Of a stretch of DNA of 64,000 bases, positions 35,516 to 45,907 are shown one piece after another. Made by a program: the position numbers and the translations under genes. The DNA is taken from contig OX638371.1 of NCBI GenBank assembly GCA_951812925.1, positions 43,498,101-43,562,100 of the forward strand, read 5' to 3'. The notes beneath the pieces were generated by a model. It searched no databases and had not been told where the DNA came from. It saw nothing but the letters and a program-made list of their open reading frames with translations. The number at the start of each line of letters is the position of its first letter. The first letter of the stretch is position 1. The stretch is from Calliopum simillimum (taxonomy: Eukaryota; Arthropoda; Insecta; Diptera; Lauxaniidae).

Positions 35516-36774
35516 GACATTCCTTCGTCTAAAAAAGCTGTTTCATTTATATTGTTTACCCGTTGAACCTTCTGTTGAGGTTGTAGAATTCTATCATGTG
35601 GTCTTTTTACAGGTTGTTGTTCATTTTGATTTGGGTTATACCTATTTTGTACATAATTATTCCTATTATTATTATAATTATTATGATTAAAATTCCTTCT
35701 GTAATTGTAATTATAATTATGATTATAATTATTATTCCTTGGCCTATTCTGTATCTGGATTGACTCGTCAATCTCCATTGCTTCAACCTTTTGTGGTGGC
35801 TTCACCATTCTATTATTATTAAAATTATTAAAACCAAATTTGTTCTGATTATGATTTGCCTTCGGGAATCTAAGATTATTACTGTTAGAATTATTGTTAT
35901 TCTGATTTGACATTCGTCCAAATTGGAGCGCGAAATTAGCTCTAACATTATTCGATTCTAATTCTTGCGCTTTTGCTAAAGCGTTAGGCAAGTCTTCGGG
36001 TGAAAGAGAGAATAATATATTTGATAGTGGTGCATTTAAGCCAGTTATAAAAATCCTAAGGGCATTTTCCCTATTTTTCCTATTTAATTCCATTGTTAAT
36101 GGTGCTTCAGTACCATACGTCATTATTGTCTTGTTAATAAGTAATGTAAGCTTTTTGTTTACTAGATTATAATAATCAAGTATAGTTGAAGATCCTTGTC
36201 TAAGGATACTTAGTTCCTGTTCGATCAGATGGATCGGTCGTTTATCTGAGTAGGCAAAGTCTAGACGGCTTATGATTGCGTCGAAATTTAAAACTGTACC
36301 ATGATTTGTCAAAATGTCATTCGCGTCACTTACTACCTTGTTTCTTAAAATTGTTAAAGCTGCAAAATATCTTTTACTTCCCTTTTCGTATAAAATTATT
36401 ACATTGTTGGCTGCTTCACGCCAACTTACATAAGTGTTCGGTTTTCCAGAGAATTCTGGGAGAGCTCTAACCATATCTAAAGGTTCATTACATGCTATAC
36501 TTTCGTCAATTGTTTGCTTAGTATAACTTTCTACTGTCGTGGTCTCAGTCAATGTCCTTAATTGATTTGTTAAATTCGCGATTCTTGATTCAAATGCCTG
36601 ATTGTTTGTCGCAATCATATTGGCGATTAATTCCACACTTAGATTTTGCATAGCCATTGTACTAGCTGCGTTGTTTGATGTTTCGGGCATTAATTCTTGA
36701 ATTTTTACCACTTTTAGTAAATCACTTAATTCTTCTTCTATTGTTTCAACTCTAATTCTTTTGTTGGTTGGCAT
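35470..36774 (-). CDS. gag: Errantivirus gag
   Basis: A 434-residue intact frame starts MPTNKRIRVE. It has an alpha-helical capsid-like middle (around PEFSGKPNTYVSWREAANN) and a long asparagine-rich C-terminal third, without a CCHC zinc knuckle. This is usual for gypsy-group Gag, which is structural and packages RNA. It overlaps the protease frame by 46 bases in the -1 frame, the arrangement expected for programmed frameshifting into pol. It is the only intact gene of this element. Confidence 0.88.
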   Translation of the reverse strand: MPTNKRIRVETIEEELSDLLKVVKIQELMPETSNNAASTMAMQNLSVELIANMIATNNQAFESRIANLTNQLRTLTETTTVESYTKQTIDESIACNEPLDMVRALPEFSGKPNTYVSWREAANNVIILYEKGSKRYFAALTILRNKVVSDANDILTNHGTVLNFDAIISRLDFAYSDKRPIHLIEQELSILRQGSSTILDYYNLVNKKLTLLINKTIMTYGTEAPLTMELNRKNRENALRIFITGLNAPLSNILFSLSPEDLPNALAKAQELESNNVRANFALQFGRMSNQNNNNSNSNNLRFPKANHNQNKFGFNNFNNNRMVKPPQKVEAMEIDESIQIQNRPRNNNYNHNYNYNYRRNFNHNNYNNNRNNYVQNRYNPNQNEQQPVKRPHDRILQPQQKVQRVNNINETAFLDEGMSCPTPSGQATQQEKQ

Positions 36775-37195
36775 TTATTCACTTAATAAACACGAAATTC
36801 ATTTAAATAATTACGCGATTTTTTCTTTAAAAACTTCCTTAAAAATAAACTTAAATATTCTAGTTTCTTACTTTTCCTTCCTTTTTGAAGTACTTGTTTC
36901 TTTAACGGGATACCTTCCTCTAGCTGTTGATTTCGAGCTTCTGTATGGATGGCCTTTGTTCTCAATTCTTTGTAGTCCAGACAAACCGTATTGCGGGTAA
37001 ATGTTGCACGCTATTTCTTAGTTCGATCCTTACTTTTTACTCCAGGGATGTTTCCACAGGATATTCAGGATTTATTTGGTGAATTATATTTTTATTAAAC
37101 TTTGGCAGGGACCTGTCATAGACTAGTGTTTGCCTCAGTGTTGTTTTATATTTCACTTTATTGAACTTTTTAAAGCATGCCCCACGTTGGGCGCC

Positions 37196-37695
37196 AATTA
37201 ATTTTATTACTTATTAGTTTTTATAAAAAAAACTTAATTTATTATTTATTTTACTTAAATCAATTCTAAACTTTATTTAAATTTTTTAATATTCTTTAAC
37301 TCTGGTTTTCCAAAGACTGTCAAAAGACTGAACTCTTAAGTTATTAGTGATCGTATTTATAGGATCAAATGCTTATTCTTCTTACTTCTATGCTTGATCT
37401 TCTTATCGTACTTTGGAATGAATTCCAGCTTTTGAAATTTGATTCCAATATTTATTACATTTTTAAATTAGAATTTTGATCATTCCATATTACTTATAAT
37501 TAGTAAAAATGAAATCGGATTATGTTGTTTACAATTTTCCTTACAAATAATTGGTTAACATATGTTTTTAAAATGAAATTGGATTATGTTGTTTACAATT
37601 TGTTTATAATTTTCTTTACAATTAATTAGTTAACATATGTTTTATTTTTGTTTATATTTTTAATTGAATTTACATGTGAGATGCTAATGTTAACT
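37196..37695 (-). repeat. LTR (5' LTR on the element's own strand)
   Basis: 500 bp, directly followed inward by the tRNA primer-binding site. It would carry the element's promoter. The outer boundary is set by the tgta duplication at 37696-37699. Confidence 0.95.
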
Positions 37696-37980
37696 TGTAT
37701 GTATGTATGTATATATATATCCATATATATATATTACACATATATACATATACAAGTATATATATGTACGTATATACATATATATGTGTACACAATATGT
37801 ATATACACACCGAGATATACTCAAAAATCGTTAAAAAAACTAAAAGGTCGAAAAAAAAACGGCTGGACGTTCGATTTCGCGGTTTGCGGATTTAGATACT
37901 AGAAGGGTCCCCCAACATTATCCCTGAAAAACATCGCGGGTAGTATTTCAAAAAGTTAAATTTTTTTAAAAACCACCGTG

Positions 37981-38480
37981 CCCTGTTAAGACTAGTGTTG
38001 CCACCTCGGACATCTTTCCCGGAAATTTTCAGTTTAGTGGGGTGGCGTTGTATGGAGGTACTCAACGTCTGTTTTTTTAAATGTGTGGACATTTTTAACA
38101 GTTCATATCATATAACTATTAATAGCATTTATTTTTTTATGCTTAACAATCTGAAATTTTATGTACATATGTATATACCCTGCAGGACCGACGGAGTCGA
38201 TTGTCTCAATAGTCCAATCTTTGGCTTAGTTTTTTGTAAGTAGTCTATAATGGACTACACCTAAAACTAGAATTAATTCACTTAAATTATCAATTTTATG
38301 ATAAATCGTCCAAATGTAATGCATGTCGGTCAAATGTATCAAAAATGTTCCAAATGTAATGCATAATCCGCCATTAGTACCAAAAGTGGTCCAATTGTGT
38401 ATCGATTGTATCAGTGAAATTATAACTAACGTTACTGACTACGTACTGTTTGGCAGTTCGTCGATTGTGAAGAAGACCAA
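37981..38480. other. Intronic stretch with repeated gtccaaatgtaatgcat motif
   Basis: tccaaatgtaatgcat occurs at about 38310 and 38350, and the related tccgaatgtaatgcataagg at about 40087 and 40130, so similar motifs bracket the mariner region. No gene seen. Confidence 0.45.
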
Positions 38481-38481
38481 A

Positions 38482-38549
38482 CGATAGTGTATCGGTCTAG
38501 TGACTTGCGCTGCGTAAATAGGCCCGGGTTCAAATCCTCCACTCGTTGA
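38482..38549 (+). ncRNA. tRNA-like module left of the mariner
   Basis: It reads acgatagtgtatcggtctag, then tgacttgcgctgcg, then gggttcaaatcctccactcg. The B box (gggttcaaatcc) is strong and the A box plausible. The ends acga/tcgt can pair as part of an acceptor stem. It is probably tRNA-derived. Confidence 0.55.
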
Positions 38550-38579
38550 TTTTCAATTCCAATTTTTAAATTTCTGTTA

Positions 38580-39810
38580 CGGAGGGTCTAACAAAAGTTC
38601 GCTTAGTAGGTGTCATGTTATAAATTTTTAGTAAATCAAAAAATTTCGTACTATTTGTTATAGTCTTACGATATATCATTTTAATTTTCATAAAGATCGG
38701 CCATTTTGAAAAGAAAACGTAAAATTCGTGAAACTATGTCAGCAAATATTCCAGTGCCAACGCAGCAACAGATTCGGTTTGCTATTCTTTTTGGATTTCG
38801 TCATAAGCTCAAGCCTGTGGAAATATTTAGTGAATGCCAAATAGCATTTGAAGTTAATGCGCCATCCTTTGTGACTATTTCAAAGTGGTTCCGAAGATTC
38901 CAGATAGGTCATTTTTCTGTGAAAGATGAACCTCGAGAAGGCCGCCCAAAATCTTCGACTGATTATGAAAGTATAGCGCTGGTGAAGTCTAAAATTCACG
39001 AAGATCCAAGATTGACCCAGGAAATCATTGCTGAGGAATTAGGCTTGAATGCCATGGCTGTATCGCGAATATTAAAAAATGATCTTGGATACACGAAGCA
39101 ATCTGCACAATGGGTTTCTAGAATTTTAAGTGATGCTCAAAAAGAGGCACGTGTGCGTTTTGGTAAGAATTTTCTTGAAAAATTCAAAAACGGAGTCTAA
39201 CACTTTCAAGAAAATTGTAACTGGTGATGAAGCATGGTTTTACAAGTACGATCATGAAATCAAACAACAATCCACGGTAATGAGCCCAGAAGGTGCAAAT
39301 CCACCTGTTAAATTAAAGCAACAAAAGTAATGATGTCAGTTTACTTCGCCAGAGTGAAAGTTGTAGAGGCTATTCCTTTGCAAAAAGGTCAGACGGTTGT
39401 ATACTAAAACCTGCTTACCAAAAGTTTTCCAAAATTTATTGGGAAAACGCCAAAAAAGGAGCTACGCCGCTACTTTCTACATCACGATAATGCGCCAGCG
39501 CACACTGTTGAAAAAACGACCGATTTTATTGCGCTTTCAGGCATCGAAGAAATTCGTCCAGCACCTTATTCCCCAGATCTAGCGCCTTGTGAGTGTTTCC
39601 AAAAATAAAATGATGAAATTGTGAAACTGCAAAAAGCCGATTTTGAAGACTGTTTTTCAAGATGGACTTATCGACTTCCAAAATGTATCAAAATAAATGG
39701 CGATTACGTTGAAAAAATACAAGCAGATGAAGAATAAAGTTATAGTAAATTTAAAAATTTTTTATCCAGTTTTTTCAATTCTACTAAGCTAACTGTTGTT
39801 AGGCCCCTTG
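38580..39810 (+). mobile_element. Mariner element, decayed
   Basis: The imperfect inverted ends (cggagggtctaac and gttaggccccttg; then gcttagta against tactaagc) are flanked by TA (38578-38579, 39811-39812). The length, 1,231 bp, is normal for mariner. It contains a broken transposase gene. Confidence 0.85.
38706..39640 (+). pseudogene. Mariner transposase, frameshifted
   Basis: The first frame (38706-39200) contains the paired helix-turn-helix DNA-binding region (TISKWFRRFQIGHFSVKDEP, GRPKSS, LGLNAMAVSRIL). A frameshift near 39190 leads into VTGDEAWFYKYD, with the first catalytic Asp. Further shifts near 39330-39460 precede HHDNAPAHT (second Asp) and PYSPDLAPCE, where the third catalytic position, normally Asp in mariner (DD34D), is Glu (gag). 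The several shifts mean it is dead. The function in life would be cut-and-paste transposition at TA sites. Confidence 0.9.
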
Positions 39811-39920
39811 TAATTTGCACACAATTTGTCTGAAGAGTCTTAGGAGCAGAAAATGAAACATATGTATTTTCATCATAGCCGAGGCATAAAGAATAAAAAA
39901 TTAATAAAAAAAATTTTCAT

Positions 39921-40005
39921 CTGTACTGAGATTCGTACCCGGAACACATTGCTCAGAAATATACATATAACAAACTCTTTAGCACATTAGGCTAAGAAAC
40001 CTTTC
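39921..40005 (-). ncRNA. tRNA-like module right of the mariner, inverted
   Basis: On the minus strand it has an A-box-like ttagcctaatgtg and a B-box-like gggtacgaatctc about 50 bases apart. Together with 38482-38549 it brackets the mariner in opposite orientation. The long spacing shows it is not a normal tRNA. Confidence 0.45.
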
Positions 40006-40151
40006 TTTTGTGTAAAATTAGAATTTCAAATTAAATTTGTTATAATTATAACAACAATCCAATTATAATTATAGCCTTTTTCTGGTCCGAATGTAATGCA
40101 TAAGGAGATAATTGACTTTTTTCTAGTCCGATTGTAATGCATAAGGAGACA

Positions 40152-40303
40152 ATTCGTCGTCTGAGTTCTCTTTTGCCCCATAAGCATATTCGTTAAAAAA
40201 GCAAAATAATATATCTTTTGTCGAAACAAACGCAAGTTATTTACTTTTGTTTTTTTAACAAATATGCGTATGGGGCAAATGAGAACTCGGGCGACGAATT
40301 GCT
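40152..40303. repeat. Inverted repeat, 58-bp arms
   Basis: aattcgtcgtctgagttctc (40152) faces gagaactcgggcgacgaatt (to 40303), continuing through tgccccataagcatattcg against cgaatatgcgtatgggg-like sequence. The loop is about 35 bases. Confidence 0.7.
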
Positions 40304-40626
40304 TACGCCCTATGACAAACAATGTAAAACGTAAATAGGACTTTAAATGTGATGTGACCAGAATTTAGACTAGTCGGTTTCTCCCATGGAGTAGTTTTCA
40401 AACTAGTTTTGGAATTGTCCGTGGTACTGCAAGGTATTTAAAATGTATATAAGGATTGATGAAAATGTTTTGACATTTTTTTTTTTTTTGACAAAATTTT
40501 TAAGTGTAATTTTTTGAATTTGAGGTGTTCCCAAAAAATATGAAACATTAATCTACATTTTTTTTAACAAAATTTCTAAGTGTAAAATTTCGAATTTGAA
40601 CTTTTGTTTTTTTATAACAAATATAG

Positions 40627-40935
40627 ATCAAAGCCGTAGATGGTGACTTTGGCGAATTCTCAAAGTTGACTTATGATATTGTATCACCTGAGATGAAGCA
40701 ACTCTTTACAATTGACCCTGTTAGTGGAGTGATTGAAACAAAGGTGTCGTTTGATCGAGAAAAACGTAGGGACTACGAAATTTTGGTTACTGCTACAGAT
40801 GGAGGTGGGAAATATGAGTTTTCAACCTTGAAAGTGCAAATAATTGACGTAAATGATAATTCACCGACGTTTGTCATCAACGAGTATAAAACAACAATTA
40901 AGACCAGCTTAAAATCGAACTCAACAATTTTAAAG
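40627..40935 (+). CDS. kug: Fat-like cadherin, exon D
   Basis: The exon is phase 0 at both ends, with acceptor aaatatag and donor gtaaca. It reads IKAVDGDFGEFSKLTY, IDPVSGVIE, FDREKRRDYEILVTATDGG and IIDVNDNSPTF, so it completes the repeat begun in exon C. It then starts another repeat that continues in the 5.3-kb exon: STILK joins VRAADYDEHP. It is separated from exon C by an 18-kb intron containing an errantivirus, several foldbacks and an assembly gap. A long inverted-repeat arm begins 33 bp after its end. Confidence 0.92.
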
Positions 40936-41313
40936 GTAACAGAATCATACATTAATTAGATAACTATTAGTGAAGAGCGGTTCAAAATTTTGAATTTTTT
41001 TCAAAAGTAACGCCAAAATTTCCAAAACATATTTCATTGGAAATAATTTGGTTCATATTTAGGTGAAAATGCCAATTTGCACCGTAGCTCGAGGCTTCGA
41101 ACTTTTAAATATTATTTATAACATTTAAGGTTTTTTAAATTTTATTCTAAAAAAAAGGGGTTTTTCGAAATCTGGCAAAGATAAGATATTTTAAGATAAG
41201 ATTTTTACATATTTTAGTGCATTTTCCTTTTCAAATCTCGTAACTACGCGTTATTATTGAACGGTTCATTATTTTTCATTTTTCGACGTTAACCACGTAG
41301 CTACTTCAATATC

Positions 41314-41767
41314 GGGCCTTATTGTAAATCTGAAGAGAGTTTCCATTCTCGAGAATATACTTTCTCTCAGAAAGGGAGCACCAGAAGTAGTGAATATTTT
41401 ATGAATGGAAACTTCCCTTCCTGCAGGGATTTTTTTTTTTTATTTTAATATCGTTGAGATTTTCATGAATATTAAAAAAAATATTTTAATGTCATATGAA
41501 AGCTATTTCAATAAGCTATAAAAGTGTCGTTCTAAAGTTTTTAATTTATCAAACGTTATTTAAAATTATTCATTTATACATAAGTATTCCCTAGCAAAAA
41601 GTTGGGGAGTAAATTTTAGCAATAAACGTGAAAAAATTCCCTCCCAAACTTTTGCCGATTCCCTTATATTTCCAGTGAATTTTCCCCTTCCAGAAATTTT
41701 TTTTTGCGATTGCAAAGAAGGGAGTAAGAAAATAAATTCTCAAAAATATTTATTTACGATAAGGCCC
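41314..41767. mobile_element. Possible MITE
   Basis: The inverted ends are gggccttattgtaaat and atttacgataaggccc. The interior is rich in runs such as gaatggaaacttcccttcc. It is non-coding, and the target duplication is unclear. Confidence 0.6.
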
Positions 41768-43482
41768 ACCAAGTTATTTTAAAATGAACGAAATTTATAC
41801 CTGCCGATATTTTATAGTTCCGTTTTAAACATACTACTTAATTTAAGCTCAACATTGGCCGCAGAAAAGTTTCAGGAGGGTAAAAGATCTCAAAAAAAAA
41901 TTTCCAGAAAAATAACACTAGTCTACAGCCAAAATTCCCAGTGAATGCCACTATCCATTTTATATGTAAAATGGGCTGCTGATTCCGAAAATCGCATTAT
42001 TTTTTTTTTCGTGTTGTTTTCGAGATATCGGTCATTTTCGGTTTTCGGACCAAAAAAAAAGATAGTTAAATTTAAATAAAAATATCTCAAGAACCAATAT
42101 TTGTATTCAAACGTATTTTATGTGATATTAAAGGTAATTAAATTACCTACAAATGATATTCACATCACTTTTTGGTTGGTTTGTTAGTTTCGGCGAAATA
42201 AATTGATTCCTAAAAAGAACATTTTCAAATTCAACAAATTATATACCAATTTTTTTCTAATCGGTTTAATATATAGTTTTGCTGTAAATACTAAAATTCG
42301 AGAAAGAGATCACTGCCGAATAAAAAGTTATTGAGCTTCAAAGGTCACAAAAATCGGCCTCATGCAAATATCTCCGTAAAAATTATTTCTACAAAAACAT
42401 ATCGGATCGCAATTTTGTAGCTTAAAAAATTTCCTATAGATATGTTGCAAAAGTTGTTTTCGTATGACTTACAGATCATGAGTTTAGTAGATAATTTGAA
42501 AATCAAAATTCATACTACTATGTACAATTGTACGCTGCATATATCGTTAATTAGCAAGCTTTCGTCAAATAACTTGTATGTCAATTAACTACGATCACGA
42601 TTGCACCATTTCACCACAAAGGAGAGCGAAATCTGATATTCGAAGTATGACTACTACACCTTTAAGTATATAACTGTTCACTTGAGTTAGCTACAATATA
42701 AAAAATGCAACGATTTGCAGAACCTAAAGAAGCTGATAATTTAAAAACTTAAAGTGGCCTTGTACCTAGTTCTATTGCTTTTGATTTAAGATATGTATTT
42801 TGTTTAAAATAAAACATTAAACCTCGTATGTGAGTGTTTCTTTGCGTTATCGACCAAGATTCGACTTGACATCTCCGATTTCTATGAAAATTGGTGAAAG
42901 TTAGTATTTGACACACATATTACTGAGGTAAAAGGATTTTCCGAAATTCTGAAAATTTTCAAGATGGCGGCCATTGGAATTTCGATCCAGCCTTCGGATA
43001 CTCCCATATTTGAAAATTTATAGCTCCTCGGCTTTTTAACCGATTTTAATGAAATTTTTAGGATTTCTGTAGAAAAGCATGAGCTTTTGAAAAAAAAACC
43101 TACACTGAAAAAAAATTCTTTTTCGTCAAAAAAAATCTTTTTTTTCTTTTTCAAAGCCAATTTGGGGCTTGGAGCACCCTTTTTATTTTTTTAAAAATAT
43201 TTTTTACTTAAAAATAAATTTTATTCAATTATTTTTCAGCCCTCAAAGCTGTGGTATGTTTTACGGTTATAAAGTTATAAGCTTTTGAAGTTGTATAATG
43301 TTGTGTTTATCATGAATCGTTGGTGCGGGTGCGATACCATACAGGGCTGCCATCGTCCGGATGGTATTTTTTCTTCAGTGAACCCTTGTGAAATTTTTCA
43401 TAAAATTTTTTTGTGGAATATTTTAACCCATTATAACCAAGTTTTTGGATAAAGCGGTCAAAAAGACCCATAAAAACGGTCT
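41768..43482. other. Degenerate foldback-like sequence, no gene seen
   Basis: The segment 42340-42500 carries gtagcttaaaaaatttccta and cgtatgacttac, matching arm blocks of the foldbacks at 8165-9690 and 20539-21937. ccgaaaatcgcatt near 41980 is an altered copy of the shared gattcgg core. The open frame at 42882-43160 is low-complexity. Confidence 0.45.
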
Positions 43483-44197
43483 TTCAGAATTTCAACTTTG
43501 CTACCTCGAATCGTGTTCGCTCGCGCCGCCATATTGGGAAAATGGCGTCCAAAATCAGTTTTCATTCATTCATTCATTATTTATTCATTATTCTCTTGTT
43601 ACAATATACTTATGCTACATAATCAAAAAATTTTATATAACTAGAATTTAAAGAGAATAGTTAGTGACATTTATATTTTATATAACAAAAATAGTGATAG
43701 ATGTCACATCAAAACTTAAAACACAGAAAAATATTGTGGCTCAATATTCTAGCTTAATAATGCAAGTAATTCCCTATAAATAAATATTTTAACTTTAAAC
43801 GTGTGACTCACCGTTCATGAGTTATCGTAATTTTAAGCTCAACACATAACTGTGCCTATTCATAAGCGGCATGCACAAATTACAAATTTTTTTCAAATTT
43901 TGAATTAGGATATCTCCTGAGTTATACGTCATACGAAAACAATTTAAAGGTAATTTTTATAGAAAATTTTACAATCTACAATATTGTCCCACTCTATTTG
44001 TCTCTAAATATAACCGTTAAAGAGATATTTGTAAAAAAAACTGATTTTGGAGCCATTTTTCCAATATGGCGGCGCGAGCGAACACGATTCGAGGTAGCAA
44101 AGTTGAAATTCTGAAAGAGCACATTTGAAATCTATAAAATAACTCATTGTAAAAAATCCCCCAAAACTTTACAGGTAAAACTACCAAATGACTGTAC
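43483..44197. mobile_element. Foldback family E, copy 2 (left part lost)
   Basis: The right end ccaaatgactgtac is followed by TA (44198-44199). The arm carries tatggcggcgcgagcgaaca at 44067 against tgttcgctcgcgccgccata at 43514, and gttatacgtcatacgaaaac at about 43920. The left terminus is missing and a cattcattcattatttattc microsatellite replaces part of the arm. Confidence 0.8.
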
Positions 44198-44334
44198 TAA
44201 AATATGAGTTTCGAATCTAAACAATCCAACGACCAAAAAACAGCGTTTTCATATTAAGACGTAGCAGGTTTTAATATGAAAAATCACCAAAAAGCAGGAT
44301 TATGCTGTCAAAAGCAGTATAAATGGGCACACTA

Positions 44335-44600
44335 CATATCGTCGGGTTAAAACTACAACTAGACATCTACATTTTTCATGTTTTGAGAAAAAACCGTTTT
44401 AAGTTTTTTAAATTTCGTTTTTTGTATGGGATTTTGCAGTTTTCTACTTTTTATTCTTTATGTAAAATTGGATGAGGACTACATATCAAAAAACCGACTA
44501 GACTGGGGCAAAGATCCGTTTTTTCTTCATGTTTTTGTATACTTAACTCCAAATGTTAGTACATGTAGAAGTCTAGTTGTAGCTTTAACCCGACGATATG
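44335..44600. mobile_element. 266-bp MITE
   Basis: The inverted ends catatcgtcgggttaaaact and gctttaacccgacgatatg continue inward (acaactagac against gtctagttgt). The arms are about 40 bp. It is non-coding. Confidence 0.75.
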
Positions 44601-45071
44601 ACAAATGTTTTATATTTACATATATGTTAGATTCAACCACACTTAGTCTTCAGTTTCATGACATTAGCATTTATTAAATTTAGATTAACGTTACGTTAAT
44701 TTCTATAGCCTTAAGTAAAATTTTGCAGGTATTTTAGGTCTATAATTGGTTTAATATTATATTTAAATAGGGGAATGTCGTCAGGGTTGGGCCACTTCTT
44801 AACTTTCCTCTGTATCTTTTTTATATATTTGAATATTACCAAATTATTTTTCTTATGTAAAAGTTTGGACCTTTATCTGTAACATACCTTTAGGACAACT
44901 CGCTGCAATTTTGGAAAAAAAAAGTTATTGACGAAACTAAAAAAAAAAAGTAGTCAGGGTTGGGCCACCACCAAATATCGATGAAATATGTACTAAAATA
45001 GTGTGTAATGAATATATATGAAACTTTTTATTGTTTTTCATTCAATTCGATAAGAAATCTCCATAATAACA

Positions 45072-45480
45072 TTAATCTAAATCGCAATTTGGGCACACAT
45101 AGTAACGTTTTGTGAGATTGACGCACTTCAAGTGCACGTCTCGCTTGCATTCAATGCATGCGATTGAATTGTTTCGATTCAGTTTCGCGGCCATCGGTTC
45201 CAAGCATATAATGCAGAGGTCTTGATCCACATCTTTGTCGGAATAGGATTTTTTTGTGCTTTTTCCGGTGGGCGACCTCGTTTAGCAGGTGTTGTTTTTG
45301 CGTTCGATTTCTTCGTTTCAGACGTTTTTTAGGCATTTTCGAAGCATCGCGCAACTGTGGCGTTTTACGTAACTCTTCGCGGTTCTCTGGGGAGGTTAAG
45401 ACCGTACTTTTGATCGGGTGGCGCCCCCTATTAGATTTAACTGTTGGCGCGGCCGCTTGCAGAGGCCCGGCCAATGACAA
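45072..45480 (-). pseudogene. C-terminus of pogo-like transposase with zinc finger
   Basis: On the minus strand the frame 45480-45260 reads GRHPIKSTVLTSPENREELR followed by basic PKKRLKRRNRTQKQ, the usual post-DDE tail of pogo/Tigger/Jerky proteins. In another frame from about 45258 to a stop at 45072-45074 it gives CIICLE...CIECKRDVHLKC...CPNC, a C-x2-C/C-x2-C-x4-H-x2-C/C-x2-C finger of PHD type. The two frames meet at a run of seven A (T on the plus strand, about 45250-45256). One base of error or mutation there separates them. Confidence 0.75.
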
Positions 45481-45712
45481 AATCGTGAAAAGGGTGGACT
45501 CATGTTCTGTGTTCCGAAAAACCGATTGAGTGATGTTATTTTACTGATTCGAAATAGAAATTGATGTGGCCCAACCCTGACTACACGAGTGGCTCAACCC
45601 TGACGACAAGCATGTAAGGGAATCGAACTTTCCCTGTGGGAACTTGTTAATGGTTCACCCCTTATTGGATATATATACTTACTTTTGCGGTGGCATTGTT
45701 CTTTTCTAAGTT

Positions 45713-45907
45713 TTGAGTCATTTTTCACTGCTATTACAAAATTTTTTGAGCTATCGAAAACAACCCGAAGGCACTCAAATTTTTATTGACGATACCGGTG
45801 ACAAGCAATTCTTAAAAAAGTTTTCTGGCATCGAGAACAATAATTGGCAGCAAGTGTCATATACGACAAAGAGCAGTGGCCCAACCCTGACAGCGGCCCA
45901 ACCCTGA
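45713..45907 (+). other. Unassigned 64-residue open frame at the end of the pogo-like element
   Basis: It contains TQIFIDDTGDKQFLKKFSGI and NWQQVSYTTKSSG, a balanced composition that could be real coding sequence. It overlaps the terminal repeat and has no family I recognise. It may be chance or a fragment of another gene captured by the element. Confidence 0.25.

Larger units (their letters stand above)
30761..37695 (-). mobile_element. Gypsy-type LTR retrotransposon (errantivirus), minus strand
   Basis: The 500-bp LTRs (30761-31260 and 37196-37695) differ by eye at one base (T at 30801, A at 37236). They are flanked by a 4-bp duplication, tgta (30757-30760, 37696-37699). On the minus strand the LTR starts agttaac, as in gypsy. 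A primer-binding site (tggcgcccaacgtggggca, 37178-37196) and a polypurine tract (31261-31270) follow the expected layout. The gag, pol and env remnants are in order, but pol has a stop, a MITE insertion and a 3' deletion, and env is truncated and frameshifted, so this copy is defective despite its youth. Confidence 0.95.
28976..37980. mobile_element. Foldback family C, complete, split by an errantivirus
   Basis: The outer ends are cacggtggtttttaaaa (28976) and ttttaaaaaccaccgtg (37980), each followed outward by ccct, a possible 4-bp duplication (28972-28975, 37981-37984). Without the retroelement it is about 2.07 kb, with arms of about 1 kb meeting near 30010. Arm blocks include aaatctcggttttcggctat against atagccgaaaaccgagattt. 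The right arm is interrupted at 30760/37700 by the LTR element. It has no transposase. Confidence 0.88.

Noticed and set aside
28177..37902. Tyr/Ile-rich open frames at 29029-29283 and 37648-37902
   Set aside because: They translate a (tatatg/tacata) simple repeat in the arms of the foldback; they are mirror copies of each other.
45151..45529. Plus-strand frame 45254-45529
   Set aside because: It is the antisense of the pogo-like C-terminal region, which reads sensibly only on the minus strand.
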